The notes below the pieces were generated by a model. The model was not told the DNA's origin. It made no database searches and was given only the letters and a program-made list of their open reading frames with translations. The translations under genes were made by a program, and so were the position numbers. DNA of 64,000 nucleotides, taken from assembly GCA_963978895.1 (NCBI GenBank), contig OZ022247.1, positions 6,814,883 through 6,878,882 on the forward strand. Direction: 5' to 3'. Source of the DNA: Erpobdella octoculata (Eukaryota > Annelida > Clitellata > Hirudinida > Erpobdellidae). Below, one piece after another: positions 1 through 13,925 of the stretch. Every line of letters starts with the position of its first letter. Positions within the stretch are counted from its first letter, which is position 1.

Positions 1-1560
1 GTTGAAAAATGAAAGCAGAAATTAGTCACAAGATGAGTATAAGATTTTCAGTTTTTTGAAGCAGTTAGAAGAGATTGATTGCTTAATAAATAAAGTTCCC
101 ATTATCTTGAAACTTGCATATTTCATTGCAGAACATAAGTTTGAAGAAAAAAAACAACACTAAGTCACCCACGCCTGGCTTGATAAAGAACAAAAAGACT
201 GGACAATTAATAACAATATGATAGCCCTGTAAAACGTTTTATGCGTTTTATGATAGACGCTTTGGTATCGATGGCAAATAAATAAATAGATGAGAACATA
301 TTTATAGAATTTAAATTATTTCAAAAAATTTTAAATTAGTAAATTTCTAATCCATCCTTTACAGTATCGAAAAAATCTTTATTTGCTCTTTCATTAAATT
401 TAATAGCCCAGCATTTGGGCTATGGCAAATTAATAACTTCTATAAATAAATTATATCAATAAATAAATAACAAACTATTTAACTTTCTTCAATTTATCAA
501 TCAATCATTGTGAGAATTTAAAAAGCGCTTCTTACAGAGCTTTTATTGTTACTGGTAATTCATGTACAGTGTCAAATTTATTTTCTGAATTTTGTCAATT
601 TTCTCTGAATCAAGGCAATTTGTTTGTAGACTACTAATATCAATGCTACTGCCCTGTAACTGTATACTAAGCCATTTCGTTCAGACAAATATTACAAATA
701 TGTATCTGAAACTTTGAAAATCAATTATAAATTAATACAAAAATGTTTTTTGAGTGGACAGAACTGCAGCGCATGACGTGGATCACCCATAAATCCACCA
801 CTGGATACAACTAACCTCATCAGTTTTTTTGGGGAGAAAAGTGTATAATGTTTTGAAATTTTTTTGAAAAGTCTCTTCAACTAAGCCTACCCAGTTATTA
901 ACTATTTTCTATTTCGGGAGAAAATGTACATATTAAAGAAAATACATTTATGGAGTCTGTGGAATTTTATAAACATTTTGCCCCCCCCCCCGAGGTTTTG
1001 CTGAAATGATGCCCCTGGCAACGAGCTGCTCACAAACGTAAAACGGTACACGTCCGTACACTTATTTCGTGCCACATGAACACAACACAAAACATTCAAG
1101 GATACATAATGTCTAAATCGACTTCTTAGACAGATAAAGACGTTAACGAAACATCAATAAATCATCATCTTCAGCTAAAGAACTTTTCTGAAACTCAGAC
1201 AGGCCAAATGTGCATTTATGTTGGAGCATCATTTTTTATGCTTACTGCTAAAAAATTTGTAACATCTTTGGTTCATTTCAAGCTCGACTACTAAAACTCA
1301 GCTTTAGCCTAACAGATACCTAACTTGTTATTTTGCATATTTTTGACGACTTGACAATGCAGCTGTCCGTCATGAGCAAGAATGAACAAATATGACAACA
1401 TCACTTCCACTCTCCACCACTAAAGCACCGGAGATAAATCGTTTGCGGTTGCTTTTTTCCAAAACTTTTGAATCATACTTGAAAGTTTAAGAAAATATTT
1501 AAACGGATTTGTTTTAATGCATTTATTTTAGCTGTAAAAGATCACCGAAAACATACTTAC
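1..1560. other. AT-rich DNA without a recognisable gene
   Basis: Reading frames are short and have no recognisable protein. The only structure is a run of C at about 980-990. I see no gene, tRNA or transposon end here. Confidence 0.6.
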
Positions 1561-1651
1561 ATTACAAACTCATAGATAAATTACAAACACATGGATAAAT
1601 TACAAACACATTGATAAATTACAAACACATGCATCAATTACAAACACATAC
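1561..1651. repeat. 19-bp minisatellite, about 4.8 copies
   Basis: A 19-bp unit (attacaaacacatggataa and variants) is repeated head to tail, with the last copy partial. No coding potential. Confidence 0.9.
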
Positions 1652-1751
1652 AAACATTAGATGCTCATGGCCATGTCCGGCCGCAATGTAGAACTATGTG
1701 GAACATAAGCTTCTGTCATGCCAGTTAAAACTTGATAACAAGGTGCGACTG

Positions 1752-2905
1752 TATATATATATATATATACTAGTGGTTTTGCCCGTCCAGAGGATGGATG
1801 TTTTAAAATAACGATGAACTTTGGATACATTTTTTGGATTAATATAAGTTTATTAATTAATTTATTTATTTATTTATTTGTTTGTTTATTAATTAATTAA
1901 TTAATTCATTCATTCATTCATTCATTCATTCATTCATTCATTCATTCATTCATTCATTCATTCATTCATTCATTCATTCATTCATTCATTCATTCATTCA
2001 TTCATTCATTCATTCATTCATTCATTCATTCATTCATTCATTCATTCATTCATTCATTCATTCATTCATTCATTCATTCATTCATTCATTCATTCATTCA
2101 TTCATTCATTCATTCATTCATTCATTCATTCATTCATTCATTCATTCATTCATTCATTCATTCATTCATTCATTCAATTTATTTATTTATTTTTTTTTTA
2201 TAACATTACAATAAAAAAATTGTTTCATCGTTCGTATACATTCCAAAACAAATGAAAAGAAAAAAAATGATTAAAATATTAATAATTTTTTTATATTTTG
2301 AATTAATTTAAGTAAGATAAATAATCAATAATTTATTTAATTATATAAAAATTTGAAAAATGTATTTATATAACTATTTATTACAAGAAGTAGCTCGTCA
2401 AAAATGACGGATCTTTTTAAATCTCATTATATATAAATTTTAGATTACAGTTGTTCTTGGACGCCCGTTTATTTAGCCAGTTACAAAATTCGTAACGTAA
2501 TTTATAGGCATATAGCAGCACTATCCCTGGATAACGGTTTCTATAGTAGCAATACCTCGTTTAATTTAAAATTTCTTTCAATTTCCTTCGCCTAAGAAGT
2601 TACATTAGTCGCTTTCTCGACATCCGTCCGTCTTTTTTAGAGTTTGAGAACAATAAATTTCGGAAACTTGTTTACTCGTGTCGATCGGTTGAGCGCCGAC
2701 AACTGAATGCACTTTTAGTTGCTCGAGCAGTACGTAATAGTTTAGTATTATTATAAAAAGTTTCTATTTAAATTTGCCCCTACCGGCTTAACAATTTGTT
2801 AAATAATTTTAGTAGCTCTCTAACGTGCACATCGATATCGTCGTTAGCCACGCTCGGAATTTTAATACCTAAGCTGTAATAAATCGGTTTTCTTTATTAA
2901 TAACT
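1752..2905. repeat. Diverged transposon remnant with internal (ATTC)n
   Basis: A TA run is followed by ACTAGTGGTTTTGCCCGT, resembling the ACTAGC...CCCG start of the dispersed family seen at 2,906, 26,811 and 49,653. The interior holds TTAA/TTTA tracts (about 1,855-1,900) and a long (ATTC)n at about 1,903-2,175. The part from about 2,400 shares short strings with 44,756-44,982 (for example aaatctcattatata and gcacatcgatatcgtc), so both look like copies of one non-coding mobile family. No ORF is visible. Confidence 0.5.
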
Positions 2906-3021
2906 AGCGGGGCACCCGGCGTTGCCCGGGGATTTTAGAGGTTTTTCTAATGTTTGTCTCTCTCGCTCCCGTTTCCTTCTCCGCTTTAACGTTCCCGTCG
3001 CGTTCCCGGTCGCTTTTCCGC

Positions 3022-3079
<58 letters not shown>

Positions 3080-3285
3080 TCCGCTCGCTCACCCGCTCCG
3101 CTCCGCTCATTTTGTGTCGGATTTCAAATTTTTTTTCTCTATATTTGATTCCCCTTGACTCTCAAGGTTGTGTGAAAATGTCATTACGATCGGATGAATG
3201 GTGTAGCAATGCATGAATATATATATACATACATACATACATACATACATACATACAAACATTCATTTTTATATATATAGATTAA
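2906..3285 (+). mobile_element. Non-coding dispersed element, CCCGGCGTTGCCCGGG family (copy 1)
   Basis: It starts ACTAGCGGGGCACCCGG with a GC-rich near-palindrome. A stretch of CCGTTCCCGGTCGCTTTTCC-like units, a TA run (3,023-3,076) and a conserved tail follow (CTCAAGGTTGTGTGAAAATG, then GATCGGATGAATGGTGTAGC). It ends in ACAT repeats and TTTTTATATATATAGATT. The same head and tail recur at 49.4-51.4 kb, which makes this a real interspersed family. No coding capacity; the class (Helitron-like, non-LTR tail or other) is unresolved. Confidence 0.65.
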
Positions 3286-3379
3286 ATTTCTTCAAATTCG
3301 CTTTGCCTACAAAGTCGCAGTCACTTGTACCTCAACTTTCGTTTCTATTCTTTTTTCTTTTAAACTAGCAGTGCATAGG

Positions 3380-3575
3380 TGTCGGCTCGGCCCGTCGACA
3401 ACTAGGCCCAGCCCGTTTCAAAACCAAAATTCCTGGCCCGGCACGGCCCGTCTAATTTGAGTGATGAGGGCTACTATATTATAGATATATAAATTCATTT
3501 GCCATAGATAGCAGATCGTCACACAAAAACGTCCTACACAGACATCTTACACAGACGTCTTGCACAGACATGGGC

Positions 3576-3650
<75 letters not shown>
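3380..3650. repeat. Degenerate GGCCCG-rich repeat and TA microsatellite
   Basis: Short GGCCCG/CCCGTTTCA motifs recur irregularly (3,380-3,460), as they do at 5,140-5,440, 6,480-6,600 and 26,830-27,010. A (TA)n of about 70 bp follows at 3,579-3,649. Confidence 0.55.
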
Positions 3651-3651
<1 letters not shown>

Positions 3652-4490
3652 TTAAAAGAATTTAATTTATAGGTCATATACAAAACAGCTATGGGCAACA
3701 TGATTACAGGCAACGATCAATATTATGCATTCGATATTTTTTACCTTTAGTATAATACTTAAATAATTAAAATAATTTTAACATTAACAACTCGATCTGA
3801 ATGAACCAAAATTGAATTTTTAAATTATCTACATACAAGTTTAATTAAACGTTCTCTCTACAAGAAATACTATTTTCTACTCATTATTCCTATTTCTCCT
3901 CAAAACAGAGTCTGAAGCATTCGTTGAAATCGAACTTTCAAATTTCTTTTTACTCGAAAAACATCTGAACTCAGTATAGTAGTAAAGTCCACGTAGAAAT
4001 GTAAGACCAGGGTAGAGGGCGTGCATTATATCATGTACATTATTACTGAGTCGCTAGCTGCTCAACTGAAGCCGTACATTTCTCAATTCTATTCTTATAC
4101 AACAAAAGTGAATGAAACATTATAGAGTTGTAGAAAGCGAATCTATTGAAAGAAAAAGCAATACAAACAGAAAAGTTAAAAAGATAGAGCGGGAAAAATA
4201 AAGAGAGAGATAGGGAAGAGAAAGAGAGAACAAAATAGAGAGAGTGAGAGGGAAAAGCAGAAAAAGCGAAAAGGAATTAAAAAAGAATGTCAACAAAGTG
4301 GGAATAGAGGGAGAGGAAGGAAAAGAAGTTTGTTGAATGCGGACAAAGTGAATTGATGATATCAATAAATTCATAAGAGCATTTTAAAGTAATGCATATA
4401 TTAAAATGTTTTTATGTTATGTATATATATTTATTTATTTTATCTTAATTTGCTTTCTTGTTTGTTGGTTTTGGTTTGTCAGGGTCAAAA
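3651..4490. other. AT-rich and purine-rich DNA, no gene seen
   Basis: Holds a GA-rich segment at about 4,190-4,330 and otherwise nothing I recognise on either strand. Confidence 0.5.
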
Positions 4491-4494
4491 TTAC

Positions 4495-5130
<636 letters not shown>

Positions 5131-6430
5131 AAAAACTGACTTGGCGCGGTTCGTCTAATTTCGGCCAAGTCAGTTTTTACAGGCTTAAAATTTGTATATA
5201 CTTGGCGACAAATTTCGGCTCGTTCCACCTTGACTTCGGCAAGTCTGAAGACACTAAAATCACGGCCTGGCCCGTGCAGTATTCTAATCCATAGAGTCCT
5301 ACACGATTTTTTAGACCCGGTCCGGCTTATTTTATAGGCAGAACATTCCAGGCCTGGCTTGCTATTTAGACCAAAACCGGCCCGTTTCATAAGCACAAAA
5401 ATCGAAGTCTGGCCCAGTCCGTGATGAAATTGACTTTTAACGGGCACAAAACATCAAGGTTTGGAAACTAATTTTTACAAGACTAATGAAACACGTATCC
5501 AATTATAAAAAAAACCTAAATACTGAATTTTAATGTTTTACATTTCCAGTTATTGAGTTTTTAAGCAAATAATCCTTTTCTCCACAGTATGATTGTTGTT
5601 CTAGAAATCAGAATATAAAAATTGGTAAAACACGTGTAACTTTATTTTCTAATTAGTATCTAAATATTTATTTTTATATCTGTAGTATATTCAGCTTCAG
5701 AGTGGCATTTATTTAAAAAAAAATATCCTTATTTTTCACCTCACATTTGAAATCCTGAAAACCAAATTTACAAAAATTATTAAAACACTAGACATAGCCC
5801 GTCAAAAATGATATATATATAGCGTTACGCGAAATTGCTAAAATACATACATACATACATCCTTAGCAAATTATGTATGTAGTTATTTTGTTATTTTGTA
5901 AAAATAGTCTGGATACTAAATTGGAAAGCTATCACATTCTTAGTTTTTAAACAAATATTTCTTTCTCCACCACACATTTGAGGTCTTGGAAACCAAATTA
6001 TCAAATATTGGTAAAACTCGTATGAATTTATACTACTTTTTACATCCTTAGCACTTACAGTTCTTGAATAGTAGTTATTCTGAAAAACTAATAACTCTAT
6101 TTTCCACCCAACCTTTTAGGTCATGGAAACCAAATTTTAGAAAAATGGTAAAACGACCTATCTTTTTATTTTTTAAGAAGAATCTAGATTCCAAATTTCA
6201 AAACCTTTCTACTTTTAGTTTTGAGATATTGATTGTTTTAGAAAAAAGTTTGTTTTCCTGTTTTATCTCTTCAGGAGCAAAATCTTCAAAAGCCCGTTCT
6301 TAGTGGTTGCTTCCGCTTTAAAAGTAATATAAATTCCAAATTTCACGTTCCTAGGATGAGGCGTTTGAGCTCGGCGTTGATTATCAGTCAGTCAGTCAGG
6401 ACATGTTTTTTTATATATATATAGATTGTT
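5131..6430. repeat. Long diverged dispersed repeat (related to 26,811-27,330)
   Basis: The GGCCCG-type stretch (5,140-5,440) is followed by AT-rich sequence matching 26,990-27,300 in order: a CTAATTTTTAC/TTAATTTTTCG block, TTGAGTTTTTAAACAAATAA, then CCACACATTTGAGGTCTTGG. It ends in CAGTCAGTCAGTCAGG and TATATATATAGATT, the terminus of the family at 2,906. No intact ORF. Confidence 0.5.
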
Positions 6431-6950
6431 GATTTGTAAGTGGCAGTTACTCTAAAAACCAATTAACTATATATATAAGTTAAACCGAGCCGAAATGGAC
6501 CGGTCCGAGATTTTTCGCCAACAAGAGATTTTAGGCCAGTAAAAACGGACCGGGCCTAACATTTATGCCTATGAAACGGACATATAAAATTCTATTGCAT
6601 ACATAATATTAGGCATTGTGAATTGAAACCTTAGAAACGTTCACTTTCTCTATTTTGTCATTTGATCAAACTAGGCCACATGATCGTGTGGTCTGGTACA
6701 GCTAGTACTATATATTATTAATATTAGATGAAATGTTCAAAAACTGCAATGATTCTATTTTAAAAACCAGCGGTTAAAGTAAAAAAAACATTTCTATAAC
6801 GTATAAAATTCTTATTATTTTAGTATTTAAATCTTTGAATTTTGTGATTGTGTGTTTTAAAATAAAACTTTTTTTTAAATTATTGTGTGTTTCTAAATGA
6901 AACTTTTTTGTATGTTAAGCAGCATTTATTTTTGATCTTGGTAAAAAAGA
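6431..6950. other. AT-rich DNA with a degenerate CCGGnCC stretch
   Basis: A short GGACCGG-rich block lies at about 6,480-6,560 and belongs to the degenerate repeat above. The rest is featureless. Confidence 0.4.
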
Positions 6951-6960
6951 TTGAGAAAGA

Positions 6961-7796
<836 letters not shown>

Positions 7797-7930
7797 CCTA
7801 CATCTAAATCACATTCAACAATCCCACATCTACAGCACTTTCAGCAGTCCTACATCTACATCACATTCAAAAATCCTACGTCTACATCACATTAAACAAC
7901 CCTACATCCACATCTCACTCAACAATCCTG
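7797..7930. repeat. Degenerate ~32-bp minisatellite
   Basis: About four copies of a unit containing CCTACATCTACATCACATTC and CAACAATC. Confidence 0.75.
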
Positions 7931-8181
7931 CAATTCAATTATACTTTCTTCGGTTGGAACTTTTAATAATTTGCAACTAAAATTAATATTTTGAGAATTG
8001 TTAATTGAATAAATACAATTCAAGAACTTTTCTTCGTCTCTTTCGCATACGCTGCAATAAATTGACTTGCAAAAATATAAACGACAGATGGCAAGGCTTG
8101 GGGCCCCTTCTCGCTAGTACACGTACAAGCCTTTTCACGTACACAGTAAATGGCAAACGAACCTGTATATGCATATATGCA

Positions 8182-8301
<120 letters not shown>

Positions 8302-9200
8302 CGTGTGTTTGTATATATAAGTGGATATGTTAACTATAAGAAGCGCTGTAGCCTAATTGGATAGCCCAGCAGCCACCAAGCTTCATTGTCAACTTGTCAA
8401 TAAAAAAAAATTAATTTATATATTGCACGAGATCTTATTTTATTACGCACCCCATCTGATCGTCTGACTGAACTCTTTCTACTTCTGCAAGGGGCACGCA
8501 GGGGGATTCCAAACTTCAGGGTTTTGCGTGTGCAGGCCTGTCTGATATCGTCTCATTGTAAGTTGATGTTTTTTTTTATATATTTATCCTTTTATTAAAA
8601 CTTTAATTAAAAACTTTTGTTCAGTAGTCGCTCGGTGATTGGACATTGTATGATTCAAAATTTGATAATGTTTTGTGTTGGTTTTTTCAATTTTGTAAAG
8701 TTTAATAATTTTGTAAAGTTTAATAATTTTGCTGGGAAATAATTGATGAAAGAAATAAACATTGTAATAGTAATTTGACAACTTCAATTGTGATGGCAAT
8801 GATGATGATGATGATGACTGTTTTTTTAAAGTGAAGTATTTCGTTCAAAGGAATATCTGCTTGAAGTATACTAATAATATCTTAATCAGACAATTCTATA
8901 AATTGAAACTTGAATCTGTTTAATTTTAAACAGGTTCAAATTCCATTCCCGTTTTTTTTCCTCCGAATTTTCAACTTGTGCAAAAAAGATTTACGAAAAA
9001 TAAACTTGAAGTAGCAAAACAACAATAGTTAATATATTTTTCTGACACAAAAATAATAACTTATATTAACGGGGGGCGCCATAAATGAAAATTTGCTGAA
9101 AATGGGAAACCTGCTGCTCGCATATTCAAAGATCATGCACACATACAAACAAGCAAACACGAATAGATGCACACATAGAAGTTAACATATATGCAAACAC
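8302..9200. other. No gene recognised
   Basis: A short string at 8,340-8,375 (GTAGCCTAATTGGATAGCCC) resembles a tRNA A-box region, but no B box follows. The rest is AT-rich. Confidence 0.35.
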
Positions 9201-9205
9201 AGATG

Positions 9206-9722
9206 CACTCATACATACATACATACATACATACATACACACACACATGCATACATACATACATACATACATACATACATACATACATACATACATACAT
9301 ACATACATACATACATACATACATACATACATACATACATACATACATACATACATACATACATACATACATACATACATACATACATACATACATACAT
9401 ACATACATACATACATACATACATACATACATACATACATACATACATACATACATACATACATACATACATACATACATACATACATACATACATACAT
9501 ACATACATACATACATACATACATACATACATACATACATACATACATACATACATACATACATACATACATACATACATACATACATACATACATACAT
9601 ACATACATACATACATACATACATACATACATACATACATACATACATACATACATACATACATACATACATACATACATACATACATACATACATACAT
9701 ACATACATACATGCATGCATGC
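9206..9722. repeat. (ACAT)n microsatellite, about 510 bp
   Basis: Nearly perfect ACAT repeat with one short CACACA interruption near 9,238. All long open frames here (Tyr-Ile-His-Thr or Met-Tyr-Val-Cys) are repeat artefacts. Confidence 0.98.
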
Positions 9723-10089
9723 ATATTTGCGCATATTTTCATATCCGAAGCAGTATATGAAAATTTTAAAACCAGTAAAACAGCTATGAAAGCGCAGAGA
9801 TGATGCGGCATTAAATGAGATTACTGGGCCTTTCAAATCTCCAACGTAGAAGCCCGCAAGAATGCCCACCCGGTCCTCCCCCTCCACGCCCCCTCACTTG
9901 CCTGCCTCCCTACGGGTTTCACGAAGACGGACGACCACGGACGTTCACCGAGCCTTTCTCACTTCCGGTGAGCGCACACGCCTGACCTCATCTCTATATT
10001 GCCAGAGTTGGCGGGTCACAGAGGTCATCAGGTCACCATGAACGACCAATCCGATGCCTTGGAAACGCAGTACTTGTCATAATAATTGT
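9723..10089. other. GC-richer spacer, no gene recognised
   Basis: About 9,830-10,030 is less AT-rich than its surroundings. I see no exon with splice signals and no homologous motif. Confidence 0.35.
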
Positions 10090-10325
10090 CGGTTGCCGTG
10101 GTGATGACGTTGGTGGTTTTGATGATGATGATGTGGTGGTGGTGTTGGTGATGGTTGTGGTGGTGATGATGATGATAATGGTGGTGATGATTATCGGGGT
10201 GATGATTATGGTAATGATTATTGTTTTGCGGTTGGTGAAAATTATGATGATAACAGTGGTGTGATGGTGGCGATGATGTTGATGACGTTGGTAGTAGTGA
10301 TGATGATGATGGTGATGGTTATTAC
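10090..10325. repeat. Cryptic GAT/GGT trinucleotide repeat
   Basis: Interrupted GATGATGGTGGT tract. His/Ile-rich frames on the other strand are artefacts. Confidence 0.85.
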
Positions 10326-11270
10326 TGTCCATTTATATTTACATTAATCGTAAATTACCAAGCAATTTTATCGGTCACTCCCACGTTAATTAGGAACTAT
10401 ATTTAATTTATTCGACCAAACAGCAAACAAATTCTCATTTCCATTCATGACCACTCCTGCTTTCCATCATTTTCGACTTCTCTCTATTCTCCCTCTTTAT
10501 TTCCCGACTTTTGATTAATTTCTTTTTTTTATAATTTCCATCGATCCATCAGACGGTCAATGACTTCAGTTCTTTATTAACTATCGAGGACTCGTTGATC
10601 TTCAACCAGAATCCATCTTCATTCGGCCATTAGATTGACTTTCGATCATTCAATAAATCGGCCGCATCTGAAAAATATGTATAATTTTTTTTTAAGTTTA
10701 AAGGTTAACATATATCAAAGTCAAGCTTGTTAAAATTAGAAAAAACTCATTTAAAATAGTTTTGATGTAAAATTAAATGAATACTTATAATTATTTGTTT
10801 GTTATTGTTTGTAATCTTTCATGATAATAACATTTTTGCACATTCGTGTGTTGTTGTATGTGTGTGTGTGTGTGCGTGCGTGCTTTTATCTCCTATTCCT
10901 GTGAGAATGGTTGTACCGGTGAATGCATACTTTCAAATGTACTTCTTTCTTTCATATTGATTATGTAAAATTATAAAATTTAAAGTGAGGTAGACAACGA
11001 TGATGATGAAGACGATGATGAAAAACATCAGCTATTGTAGTCATTGACGTAGACTTGTTAGCTAAGACGAGCTGTGCGCCCTGTGACAGGAGTCGAGTTG
11101 ACAGAAGTACAAACTGGCGTTTATAATCATGATGGAAACAGAAACAATAAAATAACTGGCCAAGTACAAATAAACAAGTTTGATGAATTGTATTTATTAT
11201 GACATAACGCATCTGTGAAACTTTTCATTTGGAGATGACGCAAAATGTCATAATGACAATGACAAATGAA
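10326..11270. other. AT-rich DNA, no gene recognised
   Basis: Includes a short TG run (10,857-10,875) and a GATGAT patch (about 10,998-11,023). No supported coding region. Confidence 0.4.
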
Positions 11271-11273
11271 TAA

Positions 11274-11674
11274 ATACATACATACATACATACATACATA
11301 CAAACAAACATACATACATACATACATACATACATACATACATACATACATACATACATACATACATACATACATACATACATACATACATACATACAAA
11401 TAAACATACATACAAACAAACATACATACATACATACATACATACATACATACATACATACATACATACATACATACATACATACATACATACATACATA
11501 CATACATACATACATACATACATACATACATACATACATACATACATACATACATACATACATACATACATACATACATACATACATACATACATACATA
11601 CATACATACATACATACATACATACATACATACATACATACATACATACATACATACATACATACATACATACA

Positions 11675-11704
<30 letters not shown>
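11274..11704. repeat. (ACAT)n microsatellite, about 430 bp
   Basis: Same unit as 9,206-9,722, with AAAC interruptions near 11,302 and 11,398-11,420. Confidence 0.98.
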
Positions 11705-11705
<1 letters not shown>

Positions 11706-12770
11706 TTTTCTCCAGTAAAAATAGCCTAATTTGTTATTTAATGAATTTCAAAGTTTTTCTTTAATCTATTTCTTTGTCTTTCACGCATTAAACCACATTA
11801 GAAAAATGTTCTTTTTACATAAGCTTGTTAGGCAAGTGGGTCCAAGGCAAATGTCGAGTGGACGAAAATATTCTGTGACACCTTGGTCAACAATGGATAG
11901 ACAATTTCTTTCAACGTGTGGCAACAGTTTTTGTTGTTTCGACCAAATTTGCTGAATAACTTTGCCTCAGATTTTTTTCCGGATAAAAAAGTCAAAATCC
12001 CAAGGTAGGATGATGTAAGGCTTATGGCTGTCTATCCATAAGACAAATGGTGACATGTTACATCTGGAGATTTTAACGTAGCTTCTCCATGTTTGTACCA
12101 CAATACAAAATACAAAACAACTGTTTGTGCAAGTACAATACATTATATTACAATTGTCCTTTAGCAACACGGCCAATAAAAACTAGATTTTTCTCAAAGA
12201 CGACATTGTTAGTAGCTATTAATAATGTAAACTGAAAAAGTAAGTTTAAGAAAGTATTGAATAGTTTTTGAACTTCACTACAAATCAATTTTCTAATTTC
12301 AATATTGTTTTAAACTTTTATGAGTTAAAACACATAATTCTAACTTATTAATAAATTTGTATGTCAAACCGAAATCCATCAAACTGTGAAATTCTCATTA
12401 TCTTTGCGATTTACAAATCGCAAAATTTCTTCCGCTTAAAACTTTTAATTTTCATATTTTTCTTCTGTTTTGCACGTAGCACAAGAACACATTAAACACG
12501 AAGTAATTCATTCAAAAACCTTTTTGGTAAAATTCTTGCATTGTCATTTAAATAACGTGTATGTAAAAAATGTCAGACAAATAGCTTTTCAGAACACAGG
12601 GGTCCATATTACAAGATTCATAAAAAGAATAGCGACTAGATGAACAAGCGACTAGTTGGGTGGCGACTAGTTTTAATGGTTCATCAGCAATAAGAACTTC
12701 ACGATTTGATAAAGTTCCGTAAATCATCCTGAAAACTCAATTGGAGCACTCAAATTACCAGTTTCATATC
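11705..12770. other. AT-rich DNA, no gene recognised
   Basis: Two opposite 70-75-codon frames near 11,731-12,176 lack any recognisable family and splice context; I do not call them genes. Confidence 0.35.
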
Positions 12771-12774
12771 GATG

Positions 12775-12905
12775 GTGGTTCGAGGATGGCTGTCACGAGT
12801 CGGGATGGGTTTCCTGTCATGTCAGATCGACCGTCTGGTATAATCTAACACCTGGATTAACTGAAGACCTAGCTGTCTGTCTTCTTTCAATAGTTACAAG
12901 TTAAG
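12775..12905 (+). mobile_element. Possible SINE-like repeat
   Basis: Shares the ordered strings ATCTAACACCTGGATTAACT and CTGTCTTCTTTCAATAGTTAC with the tRNA-like repeat at 18,063-18,250 (ATCTCAACATCTGGATCAAC and CTATCTTTCTATCGTCAC). A degenerate B-box-like GGTTCGAGG is present near 12,778. Copies are old. Confidence 0.35.
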
Positions 12906-13185
12906 CCTGAATAACCATCAGACTAATAAAAGTTGGGGGCTGCAACAGCAAGTTCATTGTCGTCGTTGTCATCATCATATAGCTAGTTTTAAAAACAAGA
13001 TAGAAGTATATTGCGTTATCAACTGAAGGTTCGTCCGAAATGTAGAGCCACTTTAAATTAACTTTTTGCTGTAATTATAATAAAATTAATAATTGCAATA
13101 GTAGACGGTAGAGTTGAGAAAGGGTCGAATCGATTAACGGATGTATGAAGGAATTAACGGTGGGTGGACGTTTGAATGGACTGAC

Positions 13186-13325
13186 GGACGGATGAATGAG
13201 TGGGTGTATTGATGGACTGATGGCCCTGATGGATGAATGAGTGGGTGTATTGATGGACTGATGGCCCTGATGGATGAATGAGTGGGTGTATTGATGGACT
13301 GATGGCCCTGATGGATGAGTGGATA
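13186..13325. repeat. 41-bp minisatellite A, about 3.4 copies
   Basis: The unit contains GTGGGTGTATTGATGGACTG followed by ATGGCCCTGATGGATGAATGA. Starts at 13,200, 13,241 and 13,282 give an exact 41-bp period. Confidence 0.9.
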
Positions 13326-13599
13326 TATGAATAGACTGATGTATTAGTGGATAAATGAATGAACTGATAGATGAATGTATGTATAGATAGGTTGATGGAT
13401 AAAACAATCAATAATTAGAAAACAGAAGAGAGCAGAGCAAAAAAAGATCCAAAGTACAGTCGCCATCAGGTGCATAGTGCAATAAAATTTAGTCGTTCAT
13501 TGATTGCAATGAGATCGTATGGGTTGTCTTCAAATGTTGTAATAATAACAATCTTATATCTTATAACAATACAATTATCATTATTTTACCGTCACCATC

Positions 13600-13925
13600 A
13601 TCACAATGATGATCATCATCAACACTCTCTTCATCTCATCATCACAATGATGATCATCATCAACACTCTCTTCATCTCATCATCACAATGATGATCATCA
13701 TCAACACTCTCCTCATCTCATCATCACAATGATGATCATCATCAACACTCTCCTCATCTCATCATCACAATGATGATCATCATCAACACTCTCCTCATCT
13801 CATCATCACAATGATGATCATCATCAACACTCTCCTCATCTCATCATCACAATGATGATCATCATCAACACTCTCCTCATCTCATCATCACAATGATGAT
13901 CATCATCAACACTCTCCTCATCATC
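13600..13925. repeat. 41-bp minisatellite B, about 8 copies
   Basis: The unit contains CACAATGATGATCATCATCA then ACACTCTCCTCATCTCATCAT. Starts at 13,601, 13,642 and 13,683 give a 41-bp period. Each unit carries the perfect palindrome ATGATGATCATCAT. Confidence 0.9.

Noticed and set aside
9126..9887. 250-codon frames of Cys-Met-Tyr-Val or His-Thr-Tyr-Ile repeats
   Set aside because: They come entirely from the (ACAT)n array; all frames are open because the period is 4 and the unit has no stop.
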